NCBI GenBank assembly: GCA_032433765.1
Contig: JAVIAB010000139.1
Coordinates: 41,398,630 to 41,462,629 of the forward strand
Origin: Megaustenia siamemsis
Taxonomy: Eukaryota > Mollusca > Gastropoda > Stylommatophora > Ariophantidae
DNA: 64,000 nt
Direction of reading: 5' to 3'
Below are positions 22,262 through 33,148 of the stretch, piece by piece. The translations under genes and the position numbers were made by a program. Under the pieces are notes generated by a model. That model saw only the letters and a program-made list of their open reading frames with translations, was not told where the DNA came from and did not search any database. Numbering within the stretch: the first letter of the stretch is position 1; the number at the start of each line of letters is the position of its first letter.

Positions 22262-22505
22262 CATGATGATTCCACTTTGTATTTTTCTTGGTACCTTTCT
22301 TCTCTTTCCTCCCTCCTTTGCTTTTCAGCGTCGAGGGGGGATATAATTTGCGGTCTTTTGCTCTTCTGTTCGCCTCTGCTGCTGTTATGTTTACTAGTGC
22401 TTCTAAAATTCCGTTGATCCGTCTTTTTCGTAGTCGACCCTTGAGTCTGGTGTTCTCGCAACGTTTACTGAGGGCTCGTTGTGTTGTGACCCCTCGCAGG
22501 CCCCT
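22262..22505 (-). mobile_element. LINE-E 3' end fragment
   Basis: On the minus strand this matches the last part of LINE-E at 37.6 and 40.7 kb, including the segment that reads RPQIISPLDA in one frame (plus strand CAGCGTCGAGGGG, ATATAATTTGCGGTC). The 3' tail is CTT/CCT-rich on the plus strand. Confidence 0.8.
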
Positions 22506-22912
22506 TCTATTTCGTACGATGTATGATTATTATATTCCTTTGTCGTCACCTTTTGAGACCACCTTTGCGTGTGTCTGCTACTTACACTTGTGCGCGTATA
22601 CACTCTCGTGACTTATTGAGAGACTGAACTTGGTGAGAGACTGAACTTTATGTGTTTGCCTTTCTTTCTCAATAGCTTGTTCCGTTCGTCCCTTACGACC
22701 AACTTGAGAGACTTTTCTGCGTGTTATACATAACAACAACTAACAACACATCGATAACACATTGACCATTGATCGGCTGCCTTTATTTCTTCTTTTCTCA
22801 CATCTTCTGTCATGACAATTGTTGTTTATCTATTCAGTTTCTCTCCTTTCATTCTCTATTTTATTATTATTTATTCTATTCTAATCTTCCTATTCATGTT
22901 CGACACTAACTT
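22506..22912. other. Pyrimidine-rich spacer
   Basis: T/C-rich on the plus strand, with a short direct repeat GAGAGACTGAACTT near 22620. No family recognised. Confidence 0.5.
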
Positions 22913-22917
22913 TTGTC

Positions 22918-23212
22918 GGACCGTTCCCCATCGAACGGCCCTCCCTACTCTATTTATTGCTGTTGCCTGCTGGCCTCTCCTTGTCAGATTTCTAATTGTT
23001 GCTATTACTAACTGTTCAGCCGTTCTTTGCTTGTTCCACTTTTTATCTCAAACTATCTCCATGGGCTTCCATTTCATGCTTTTGTCACTCGCTTATGTTG
23101 GACCGTTCCCCATCGAACGGCCCTCCCTACTCTATCTATTGCTGGTTGTCAACTAATTTAAATTGGACCGTTCCCCATCGAACGGCCCTCCCTACTCTAT
23201 CTATGGCTGTTG
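22918..23212 (+). repeat. Three copies of a 46-bp hairpin-containing repeat
   Basis: GGACCGTTCCCCATCGAACG followed by GCCCTCCCTACTCTAT occurs near 22919, 23099 and 23164. CCGTTC and GAACGG form a 6-bp stem around CCCATC, extendable by GG/CC. Spacing is about 181 and 65 bp, so it is not a simple tandem array. Confidence 0.85.
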
Positions 23213-23215
23213 CCG

Positions 23216-23704
23216 GTTCCGTTACTTCTGTTAAACCAGTTCCTTAATTGCCTGTTGCTGCTGGCATTTGTTTTATACTCATCTGCTGATTGGACCTCTC
23301 TTCTTGTTCCTCCATTTATCTCAAGCTGTCCTTTTGGGCTTGTATCCCAGCTGTTCTCTGCTCTTAGGCTTCTACTGTCGTTCTTGCTTTACATGACTCT
23401 CAATTTTCCAACTGCTCTCTGCGGCTGCCGATCTCTAACTGAATTATATTATACTCTCCTTTCCAACCGTCCAGCAAACTACGTCATCATATTTTTCTAC
23501 GTCATCTCTTTTCCACGTCACTTCTCTCTTTATGCGCACTGTATTGCACCAATTTTGCCTCTGTCTCCTTTGGTGCGCAATTCTCTTCTATAGTGTTTTG
23601 ATCACTCTGATTGTGTTTGGGTCATTCTTGGTACTGATAGCAGCATAATTTCTCAGTAAAATAGTGCACTTGTGTTAAATTCCTTTCCTTGGTAGTTTAA
23701 TCAT
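23216..23704. other. Pyrimidine-rich spacer
   Basis: T/C-rich plus strand with hydrophobic chance ORFs. No recognised protein. Confidence 0.5.
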
Positions 23705-23795
23705 ATAGTTTTATCATCATACTTCGGAAGAAATCTAAGCTATGGACTTGTCTGATATGCAGTGAGGATGACCTATCTACTAAACTAAACCTGCT
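23705..23795 (+). mobile_element. SINE-C type 3' end fragment
   Basis: CTGATATGCAGTGAGGATGA followed by CTATCTACTAAACTAAACC matches the extreme 3' end of the 56.0- and 60.9-kb elements. Only the tail region is present. Confidence 0.45.
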
Positions 23796-23921
23796 TTCCA
23801 GTCTATGTATTTTTTCTCTTTGGCATTCTTTTGTCAAGTAGTTTATATAGCATCCGGCTAGAGCTGTCAACATCTGTTTTGATGGCTTCTAAGAATGTTT
23901 GTTTGGTCCTGAAGCTTTCAT

Positions 23922-24684
23922 CATCATCATCATCAAGTACGGGGCCTGCTGACGTAGGTGATCATGTCTCTCCACCACTTTCGATCTCGACAGCTATTTA
24001 TCATTTCTGTTGATGACCTTCTCCCAAGCCATTCTCTCAAGCTGTCTGTTAGTTTTTCTCTTTGCTTCCCTCTATCTCTTCGTCCCTCAATTTTCCCAGT
24101 TGTTACAATATATTCCAGTTGTTCTCTTCTCATTACATGGCCAAAAAATTATGATTGTTTCTTCCTAATATTGCAAATTAGCTCTCTTTTTGCTTTGACC
24201 TCTCTCAGAACATCTTCATTACTCTTCGTAGCTGTCCATGGTACCTTGTCTGTTGTCCTATTGTCCATGATTCGCATCCATATGTTAAGACTGGCTCTAC
24301 ATAACATTTAAGAACTCTTTTTCTTATTCCTATTGTCAAAAATGGATTGCATAGTATGTTCCTCATTTTTTGGAAAGCTGCTTGTGCCTGATCCATACGG
24401 CATCTCACCTGTTTTGTACATCTTCCGTCTGAGGTTAACAAAGTTCCCAAATATTTAAATTCATTTACCTGTTTTAATAATGTTCCACTTGTCTTTATTT
24501 TTCACTGAGGTGATGTCTTTTTCTTTGTTGTTACCATTACCTCTGTCTTTTTGCTATTAAAGCTGAGTCCTTTATTTTTGCTTTCTTTCACTATCATGCC
24601 CAACATTTCTTGTAACTCATTTTCACTCTTAGCGATTAAGACAGCATACCTTATATTATTTATATTATGACCTCCAATGTCCTC
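23922..24684 (-). mobile_element. LINE-C copy
   Basis: Minus-strand frames encode MGTLLTSDGRCTKQVRCRMD, CVEPVLTYGCESW in degenerate form, MRREQLEYIVTTGKIEG and SLREWLGRRSSTEMINSCRD, the same order as the intact frame at 46.4-47.1 kb. The 3' tail at 23922 is (CAT)n on the plus strand. Frameshifts near 24200 and 24450 break it. Confidence 0.88.
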
Positions 24685-24755
24685 CTGTGGATAGAAGATT
24701 GTGGAGGGACATGATCACCTACGCCAACCGGTATAGCACATGATGATGTTGATCC
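24685..24755 (+). mobile_element. LINE-C subfamily 3' end, opposite orientation
   Basis: GGACATGATCACCTACGCCA followed by ACCGGTATAGCACATGATGATG is the extreme 3' end of the LINE-C subfamily found reversed at 25.0 kb. It abuts the previous copy head to head. Confidence 0.7.
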
Positions 24756-24795
24756 ATTACCACTGCTGACAGTAAAATGAGCAAGTAATAAAGAT

Positions 24796-25024
24796 CCCCG
24801 TCAACAATGTGACGTACTGGGAATATGGCGTTATTGCCAATATTTTTGTGTGAACCTTCGATTATTTTTAGAATAATGTATTCAGTATTACGCCTGTGCC
24901 CATTTACTTTCCCAGAAAATACTGTAAACAGGCTTGATGTACCTGGTCGCCGTTAATTACGATCAAACCGGACCTCCTGTCTTAATAAGTCCAGTTCAGT
25001 AACCACAGTGGTGTAGAGGTCACT
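24796..25024 (-). mobile_element. Diverged SINE-A relative
   Basis: Scattered matches to minus-strand SINE-A in the correct order (GGGAATATGGCGTTA, CAGTATTACGCCTGTGCCC, TTTACTTTCCCAGAAAA, CCAGTTCAGTAACCACAG). It is older or from a different subfamily. Confidence 0.6.
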
Positions 25025-25035
25025 CTCTGATGTCA

Positions 25036-25404
25036 TCATCATCATCATCATGTGCCATACCGGTTGGCGTAGGTGATCATGTCCCTCCACAATCTTCTAT
25101 CTACAGTGCATCGTATCAGTTCTGTTGTTGACTGTTTTCCATGTCATGACATCAAGCTATCCAGTATTTTCTCTCTTTGTCGCCCGCGATCTCTCTTTCC
25201 TTTTATTTTGCCAGTTGTAACCAAGTATTCCAAATTTCCTCTTCTCATGATGTGCCCGAAAAATGTTAATTGCTTCTTTCTGATGTTTTTTAAGAGCTCC
25301 CTTTTTGTGTTGGCCTCTTTGAGAACTTCCTCATTGGTCTTTTTAGCTGTCCAGGGAACTTTCAACATTCTTTTGAGAAATCCCATCTCTGTGGCCTCTA
25401 ATCG
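25036..25404 (-). mobile_element. LINE-C copy with target-site duplication
   Basis: The minus-strand frame at 25144-25419 gives MGFLKRMLKVPWTAKKTNEE, KKQLTFFGHIMRRGNLEYLV and GKRDRGRQREKILDSL, a C-terminal LINE reverse-transcriptase segment. It has a (CAT)n 3' tail. TCTGATGTCA flanks it (25026-25035 and 25405-25414); other copies continue past 25404 with different sequence, confirming truncation there. Confidence 0.85.
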
Positions 25405-25414
25405 TCTGATGTCA

Positions 25415-26938
25415 GCCATGCATTATTCTGGCGTTCTCCTATTCCCAGAGTTTCTTTACCTGTCTCTGTCTATCCTATTCTTCACCTCTTTCCAACGATA
25501 TTCGACCTGCATTGTTTCTTCTAATTGTTGGTGGTCCTGGTATGTATTGTATATTATGACTGCACATTTCTCTTTTGAATTCTTGCTCTTTATGAAGCTT
25601 TACGTTAACATACCGACTACAATTATCATGTATTGTTGTATACCTCGCGAGTTTTCATTTAATTTGAACTAACAGAAAGTGATGATTGTATACTACATCT
25701 AATCCTTTATATGCTTTTGCATCATGTTTTTATGACTTAAACTTCCTATTAAAATATATAGTCAATCTTATTTTCTGTTATATAGTATGGTAACACCCAT
25801 GTAGCTTTATAAATTCTTTTACACTGGAATATTGTTTCTCCTATAATTATACGGTTGAAAGCACAAGCGTTCCACGAATGTCTCGTTGTTATAATTTATT
25901 TCTCTTAGTCCATGTTCCCTATCTCTTCAAAGTCTCGGTTATTTGTTCTTAATTTTGTATTTAGACTTTCCATCACGATTATTGTATTTTTGGCTAGCCA
26001 ATCCATCAGTCTGATATTGTAATTGTTTCTGCCTTCACAGAAACTTCGTTATCATTAATTGGTACGTTGCATTGGAAAAATTATAATATCTGTTATTAAA
26101 TTGCTTAAGCTGTTTTAATATTTCTGTTATTCATCTGGACCCTAATGCTTCCCATTCTATCAATGCTTCCAATGTTTACCTTGATAACATTACAGCAATC
26201 CCTTCAATATGTTGTACTTCTGATTCATTGTGACCTGATGATACAATTATCTCTCCTGTATTTTAGTTGTATCCTTACTGCTTATATCCGTCTTGTTTTT
26301 CACATCCTAATAAATCAATGTTATTCTTCTTCCATTTCTGTTGCTACTCTTGCAGCTTTTTTTGTTCATTTAGGGTAAGTAAATTCTAGGTGCCAATTCT
26401 GTAGGATTTAATGATAGACAAAAGGTGAATCGGTGATAGAATTGTTTTAGGGTTCATTTGCTACTGGAAGATAACAGTGGTAATATAACTGCTTAGGGAA
26501 CATTAAGCTTAATGAATATTAAAGTGGTAGTGCGATTATTTAAGAAACATTAAGATGAAGAAAGATTGAATTGGTGATAAGATTGTGTAGGGAACATTAA
26601 ATTGAAGGAAGATTACATTCCCTGTTGGATAGACAAGATATTAGTATTGTAGTACTTGATGATGATGATGAATATTAGATAAATAATACATTTGTTATTT
26701 TATTACAAGAAATAAAAAAACGTCATAAAATTATACTAATAATGAACATGTTATTTCAATAAATATACAAGGGATAATTACATTGTTAACACTTACTTTT
26801 TTTTGTTGAAATCAGTTAAACATAGTTGTTGTTTCTGATCAGTTGCAATGGGAGAGCAGATGAAACTTGAAGGCAGTCAAGTGGCGGTAGGCACAATAAA
26901 AGTGTTTCGTTTCAAGCCTCTTATAATACAAGGTACAT
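25415..26938. other. AT-rich spacer
   Basis: T-rich plus strand to about 26380, then A-rich with GATGATGATGAATA near 26660. Chance ORFs only. Confidence 0.5.
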
Positions 26939-27296
26939 CAGAGGTTCCCAAACTGTGCACCTCGGCTCCCAGTGACCACGTCAAATATGAGAAAATAGGT
27001 CTGGCCGATAATACTCTTGTGTGCCTACGCTGTGGTTTGAAGGGAAAAAATAAAATTACAACTTCTTCATTGGGTTACAATTTTTGTTGCAATTAAATGA
27101 GATTCTGCGGTGATAATATTAATTCTGTCTCCATTTTTATTTTTACTGAACTTCATTTCTGCACTGAACGTTGTAACCTACACACAAATAAAAACAAGAA
27201 TCACAGTTTACCGACTTCTAGAATCGAAACTGACATGAAGGTGCTGCAGATACATTATCAAGGGGGTCGTGGGTGTCAACATTTTCGGAACCACTG
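26939..27296 (+). mobile_element. hAT-like non-autonomous DNA element
   Basis: The left end CAGAGGTTCCCAAACTGTG and the right end, read inward as CAGTGGTTCCGAAAATGTT, form an imperfect terminal inverted repeat of the hAT (Charlie-type) kind. The sub-terminal GGGGGTCGTGGG near 27263 is also typical. Length is about 358 bp, too short for a transposase. The flanking 8 bases (AGGTACAT and GTGCACTG) do not match, so the target duplication has decayed or the ends are slightly off. The 82-codon ORF at 26848-27096 runs across its left end and is therefore unlikely to be a gene. Confidence 0.6.
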
Positions 27297-27503
27297 GTGC
27301 ACTGTATGGAAGTTCGAGTATTAAATAAACTCAAGAAATAAATGGCACACATGATAACATCAATGTCTAGAGTATTCTGCGTTAGGATGGTTACATGTTT
27401 CGTTCTATAGTTTCCTAATAAGTGTTGATAACAATAAACAACTAATTCATACGTCACGTACATAATAAACGAACATTAATAACATTTGTTACTGTTAATT
27501 ATG

Positions 27504-27909
27504 TGAATCATGGACAATAAGACAAAAGACAAGAAAATCACTGTAGGCTGTAGAAATGTGGTTTTACAGAAGAATGTTGAGAATACCATGGACATCTAAG
27601 AAGAGTAATGAAAACATTCTGAAAGAGGCCAAAGCAAACACAGAGCTAATTTCTAATATTAAGTAAGAAACAATCAGCATTTTTTGGTCTTGTAATGAGA
27701 AGAGAACAGCTGAGATATATTGTAACAACTGGGAAAATTGAGGAACGAAAAGATAGAGGGAAGCACAGAGAAAAGATACCAGACAGCTTAAGAGAATAGC
27801 TTGGCAGAAGGTCAACAACAGAAATGTTAAATAACTGTCGTGATCGAAAGTTGTGGAAAGACATGATCACCTACGCCAGCAGGCTTGGTACTTGATGATA
27901 ATGATGACA
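27504..27909 (+). mobile_element. LINE-C copy
   Basis: A plus-strand match to the 46.4-kb copy starting inside the Cys-Glu-Ser-Trp-Thr-Ile segment (GTGAATCATGGACAATAAGA) and ending CTTGGTACTTGATGATAATG. Frameshifts break the frame. Possible 10-bp duplication GTTAATTATG/GTTATTTATG (27494-27503 and 27910-27919) with one mismatch. Confidence 0.88.
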
Positions 27910-27919
27910 GTTATTTATG

Positions 27920-28364
27920 AATATTGAATAAAAGTTCTTCCATCTTAGTGTTTACATACATATAACTTCCACTGTAGGTGAATGTTTGAGGAGCGGTATA
28001 CTTGAGTTTATTGAATAACTGGGAAGGGAGAGATATAATTACGCAACTACGAAGGTGGTGAAAACAAGTTACGTAGCACCAAATGACTTGAGAAAAAAAT
28101 CAGGGAGATTCTAGTGTATATTTTTATTGTCAGGCTGTAAAGTCTGTTTCAATTACCAGAAAGCTTATACTGTCTTGTTATATCAACATTTGTGGAGATT
28201 TTAATCTAATACTCAACGAAGTGTTGTAGGAAACTCGTCTAAATTACGCCAGACTGGTGAGTACTTTCGTCTTAATTCATTGTGCCTTGTGTTGCTCACC
28301 CATCAGGATCAATGAGGACAACAATGTCATTGTTTGTTCTCTGTTGACATTTGAAATGTCTCCT
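27920..28364. other. No recognised feature
   Basis: Spacer between two LINE-C copies. Nothing assignable. Confidence 0.5.
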
Positions 28365-28930
28365 GCAGCGAAGGCATGAAAGTTTGACACGTGTTGACCT
28401 GTCCAGAATGTTGATCATGACCCCAAGCTATCTAGTCATTTTCTCTCTTTGTCGTCCGCGATCTCTCTTTCAATGTATTTTGCCTGCTGTAATCAAGTTT
28501 TCCAACTTTACTCTTCTCATGATGTGCTCGAAAAATGTTGATTGTTTATTTGAGATGTTTCTTAAGAGCTTCATTTCTGTGTTGATCTTTTTGAGAATTT
28601 TTTCGTTGGAAAGGCTTTTAGTTGTCCAGGGAACTTTCAACAATCTTCTGAGAAATCCTATATCTGTAAATATCCTAAATCCTCTAAACAGTCTTTTCAT
28701 TTGTTTGTTTACTGCCCATGATTCGCTTCCATAGGTCAAAATTGGCTCTATATAGCACCGATGAACTCTCTTTTGATTTGTTGCATAAGACGTTTTTCAT
28801 TTTCTGAAATACTATTTTGGCCTGAGCTATTCAACTTCTTATTTCTATGGTGCATATTCCATCTGATGTTATTCTTGTGCCCAGGTATATGACGCGTTGG
28901 AACCATTTATTAAGTTTGTCTTTTTTCTTA
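28365..28930 (-). mobile_element. LINE-C subfamily copy, degenerate
   Basis: Minus-strand frame 28470-28739 gives LTYGSESWAVNKQMKRLF-type sequence, FLRRLLKVPWTTK and FFEHIMRRVKLENLITAGKI. It is related to the 25.0- and 50.7-kb copies and lacks the usual CAT tail, with rearranged sequence near 28365-28420. Confidence 0.8.
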
Positions 28931-29274
28931 GATTGAAGTGGCCGTAGACATCTTCCTGCATCATTCTGAGCGATTAGCAACAACGTTATCCCAAGCATCA
29001 ATGTCGATATAACAAAGATCTAGTGTCTTCTCTGATCTTCACTTTTTCCTACCAAGTGACATTTTACACTTTTACTTAAGTATATTTATTCGATAACAAT
29101 GTGACTTGCATCTTAATTTTGTTTCAATAAGGTAGAGTTGCGCAACATCATCCTTCGCTTTCTCGTTCGTGCTCAACTTGATCCAATGGCATGATAATGT
29201 TGTATGTAAAACATCCAGAATTTAACTAGCACCTGAGCTGAAAGTGGTCAATGGTTTATAGCTAACTGCAAACG
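28931..29274. other. No recognised feature
   Basis: Spacer. Nothing assignable. Confidence 0.5.
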
Positions 29275-29462
29275 TCAGGATTGGCGAACACCAGAGATGA
29301 TCCTGATTCTACTCCACCTCCTAGCGATACACCTGAAAACAGGTGAAATAGTCTAACCAAAAGATAAGGGATGGATTAGGGAAGGCAACCGGGTAGCCAA
29401 AAAAACAATGCCGAAGACGGATGTGGTGGGTCGAAGGCTCAGATATCGTGAGTTGCCGTAGA
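29275..29462. repeat. Dispersed repeat family 6, copy 1
   Basis: GGGATGGATTAGGGAAGGCA, CCAAAAAAACAATGCCGAAG and ACGGATGTGGTGGGTC match in order the segment at 38.45-38.54 kb. No tRNA-like head or coding motif was recognised. Confidence 0.5.
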
Positions 29463-30542
29463 TGCGAAAAACAAAACTACCCCCACTTTCGTCCTTTTAA
29501 GGGCAGATGATGAATGGGAGTGGTTGTCAAGATGTATATAAGAGAAGAAGAAAAAGAATGAAAACAATTACAAAAATAATAATGAGAAGAAGAACACGAA
29601 GAGGAAAAGGAATAAGGAAGGAAATCATGACAAGAAACGTTCGAAGTCAAATAAACTCCAAATATGTGAGTTATCGCTCTTGGCAAATTCACTATCATCA
29701 ATTCACGGGTACTTTGGCCAAGTTTTTCATTATTGTAATTGGCTAATTCTTGCAGTAGACAGCAAATCTTTGCTTCCAAGCTTTGCTTCTGTTTGATTAA
29801 ACCTGAAACACAACGTCTCTTTGTAAGCAAAGGATGGCGGTGTATCTAGCACAGTTGCGACAGCTGCTAAACATCTGGATGACGCAGAAGCAGCGTATGG
29901 AAAGCGTTTCCAACACATTTTAACTCATAGACCTTCATCTTCGTAATCTATACAATCAAGTGCGAGAAAACCTTAGTGTCTGCGGTTCGAAATTCAGGAG
30001 TTATATATGTAAATGTGTGATATGTGTTTACATTATAAGCACAGTTGGTTGTCTCTGAAACTTTAGTTGATTTTCTCATTTGTGCTTTTCCAGGAATAAA
30101 AAATTCATAAAATGCACATGTTTCTTCTTTTATACATTCAAAGTGATTAGAGGACGCTGGTTCATAAAAAAAACTTCTTTTGGTAAAAATTGAATATTGC
30201 ATCCCCCGAAATTCTCAGATTTTCCTATCTTTGATCTTTTTTTTTTTTTTTTTGACAAGCGTTAACTACTAAATATCGTTCATGCAAAAAAGATGCTCTT
30301 TTTAGCAAAACAAAAAATTGCGTTTTGTGTCTGGCGCTATAAATTGAAATCACTCCTTTCAAACATCTATTTTAAGAATAAGAGGAATGTTCTAGACTCA
30401 AGATAACCATACAAGATGCTACAATTTGAAGATTATAAAAAAAATTAGACGAAATCCCACAGCTGTGTAAAGTGGACCCAACGACGAAAAAATGTGATTA
30501 CGTTGCGATGACTTCAGTCACCGATGACTTGCCACTTTTGAG
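29463..30542. other. Spacer
   Basis: Purine-rich at 29530-29640, a T run near 30240, otherwise nothing assignable. Confidence 0.5.
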
Positions 30543-30602
30543 AGAATCGACCAAAAGAGAGTCGGGCTCGACCAAAAGAGAGTCGGGCTCGACCAAAAGA
30601 TG
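30543..30602. repeat. Short tandem repeat, 24-bp unit, 2.3 copies
   Basis: GACCAAAAGAGAGTCGGGCT plus C recurs twice and a third partial unit follows. Confidence 0.8.
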
Positions 30603-30864
30603 TGCACATGAGAAGGGGAGGCTATTCACTTCGCGCTTTCAATAAAATAATGCCACGAAGCACCTTTATGTTTTTATATTCTATATTAACATCTTTTTGA
30701 AATAATTCGAAAAAAGACACCAGAAAATAAGGGAACGTGACATCATCAATTTGTTGTGTCTCCACTTCAATGTTGATACCATCTGGCGTTGTCTCATCAA
30801 GTTTTGTTGTCATGATGGTACGCATATTCATATATTCTACTATCTCTAAATTCTGTCTGCTTTA

Positions 30865-31060
30865 ATCTTTGTCTACCTGTGCCTCGTTTACCTTGCATTA
30901 ATTCTCTTCCAAGATGACTTTCAGTAGAGCATTGTGTATCCTTACGTGTCTTAAAAATGTTGTCTTGTTCGACTTATGCTAAAAAGCTATTTCTTCATTT
31001 TCGCGCGTTTCAAAACTTCATTATTTATATTTTCTTCTGTCTACCAGTTCTTCTTGGGAC
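30865..31060 (-). mobile_element. LINE-D remnant, highly diverged
   Basis: The plus-strand text GTCTACCTGTGCCTCGTTTA, CAGTAGAGCATTGTGTATCC and TCAAAACTTCATTATTTATA parallels the LINE-D 3' part at 20.2 and 56.7 kb in the same order, heavily mutated. Confidence 0.45.
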
Positions 31061-31719
31061 ATATAACTGGACACGCTAACTTTCTGAAAGTTATATTGGA
31101 ATTAATTTTTTAAAAAAAGGCAAACGAGGCAAATGTATGCATTGTCATCAGGGCAGGAGACAAAATAAAATGAGTTTCCATGGTAGCCTATCTTCAATAC
31201 GGAGACTGCATGTGATGTTAATATTGTAGTCGGCCACCCTTTTTTTTTATTACAGGCCATTTTACGAGAGTGACAGGATCAAATATGACCAAATTTTAGA
31301 TGAATACTATATTATCTTAAATATCACAAACTGACATTTCAGAAACATATTAGAGATGTCTAAGAGTAGTGACCCAGTTAGACTCCCTCTCTCTTAGTAT
31401 AATACGACAACGAAAAGTTCATTTTCCTCGAATATTAAACAGTTCAAGTTGAGATCGGCAATGTTGAACATACTACCCAGCCTACTGTTATGTTATGTTA
31501 CATTTCGGATCACCATCACAGCACTCCAGACACATTCATATTTGCTCCGATCTTCTCAAAATGTTTATTAGCACACATTGACTAATTGTGCCAGTGTGGT
31601 ATTAGTTGCAAATAATCTCATTTGTCCAGAATACCACTTATTTCTTGGCAATATTTATCTTCATTCCAAGTTCACACAATCTAGATAGCCATTGTTTTCT
31701 TTACTTCTGTCAAAGTCAT
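31061..31719. other. No recognised feature
   Basis: Spacer. Nothing assignable. Confidence 0.45.
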
Positions 31720-32205
31720 TGATTCGACCTTGCTCTCGTAGATTGTTAATAATATGTGGCCGATCCATTGGCTGCCAATCATCTGATATTGTCCAACCGG
31801 CGTGTCGTTACCCTCATCACCAGCATGATTCGGAACACAATGATGATGATACTACATATCTCGGAAATCTGTTGATCCCAGCCTTTGTCGGCGAATTAAT
31901 TTAACCTGACCCCACATTGCAGATCCTGTTAATTGGGTTCTTTGGCGCACGCACACATGAGGACACTCTTGAGTCTCCAACCAATCAAAAGCCATCGTCA
32001 CTGCCATTATTTCCATCGTCAAACTACTGGTCGTCATTACGTAGGCTACACTATCCTCGTGAATAGTTCTGCCATTGGATCAGACGGTGAATGCCCAAGC
32101 ACTCCGATGATGGCGTACCACAGAACAACCTGTGTGGACCAGTACGTCCACATGACTACAGTTTTCACAAATGAGAACAATCACTTCTACGTTAGCTTCC
32201 ATCGG
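31720..32205 (-). mobile_element. LINE remnant, RNase H domain
   Basis: Minus-strand frames read, in order, VHTGCSVVRHHRSAWAFTV, where the first RNase H strand normally has Thr-Asp-Gly-Ser; SSLTMEIMAVTMAFDWLETQ, the Glu-containing helix; and PNHAGDEGND, the position of Pro-Gly-His-Ala-Gly-x-x-Gly-Asn. These are the core RNase H motifs found in some LINE ORF2 proteins. The first catalytic Asp is replaced, the Asp-Ser strand is unrecognisable, and frameshifts and stops separate the motifs. Confidence 0.6.
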
Positions 32206-32496
32206 ATTTTGTTCTCTGCATCTTTTGTCTAACGTAGCAATAGCAGAGAATATTATTTTAAGTCCTGGAGGCACATGTCTCCATCCTGGCCATGAATAAC
32301 ATTAGATAGTCAGCAGATCGATTTGACAATATCCTCAGTTCGGCCTGTCCATGGTTTATCTCTCAGATAAGAATTAATCAGGATATTCACTGGACTTCCT
32401 GCCACTATGACGGATAGGCGGCAGGAACCGTTGAGGCACTGTACGAAAAGTATTCATTTTTGCAGTTTCCTCATATTCTAAGTCCGGCTTGCTGCC

Positions 32497-32822
32497 GGAA
32501 CTACTGAGTTTAGTGTTCTGTGTACACCGTGAGCTGTGTTTTTCATCCGGACCGTGTTTCGATATTCCAATTGCTTACGATGAATGCTGATATCTTATGA
32601 CGAAGCACAGTTCAGCTGTGTTCACTTTCCGTGTCGCTTGGCCGTATGTCTTTTATGTGTGATGTAGTTGTTATGATGGGGATTGCAGCTGTCTTTCTTT
32701 GTTTGAATCATTTAATGAGATGAATTTTAATACGGATTATTCCACTGGTACGGCGGTTGAGCAGTTATGGATTTTAATTCGTTCCCTGTGATCCCGGGGC
32801 CTTCGACCAACCAACCATAACC
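32497..32822 (+). mobile_element. Retroposon R1 copy B
   Basis: Longer than copy A. It shares with copy C the 5' part (CTACTGAGTTTAGTG, ACACCGTGAGCTGTG, TTTCGATATTCCAATTG) and with all copies TTATGGATTTTAATTCG and GGGGCCTTCGACC, ending CCAACCATAACC. No clean target duplication was seen, so its 5' limit may lie further upstream. Confidence 0.85.
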
Positions 32823-32826
32823 ATCC

Positions 32827-33148
32827 AACGATTCACTGTATTAGAAAATAACTGAAGATAAGCGTACAGTTATAGACAGGTAAGCAGTACAACCTGTGTC
32901 TTTTCCCCACTTCCTTGTGCTGTATCTCAGGAATGGCAAAGGCTAAACCCCAAATAAAATTAATTCGAAGCCCAGGTCCTAAAACACTTAATGATTGATT
33001 TTTTGGAGGTAAGCACAAATATAAAATATGCAAAATATTAAATACAAGGCTGGGCCACTAGTAGAGCGTATCTCGTCTCTCTACTAGTTTAACTGCTTCG
33101 TAACATTATATGTTTATTTTAATGATCAGTTACAAATCATTGCCATTA
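32827..33148. other. No recognised feature
   Basis: Spacer before the 28-bp array. Confidence 0.5.

Noticed and set aside
22812..23593. Hydrophobic ORFs suggesting membrane proteins
   Set aside because: The plus strand is T/C-rich, which gives Leu/Phe/Ser-rich chance translations; no family pattern.
26848..27096. 82-codon ORF with a Cys-x2-Cys pair
   Set aside because: It runs across the left end of a hAT-like element, so it is better explained as element sequence.
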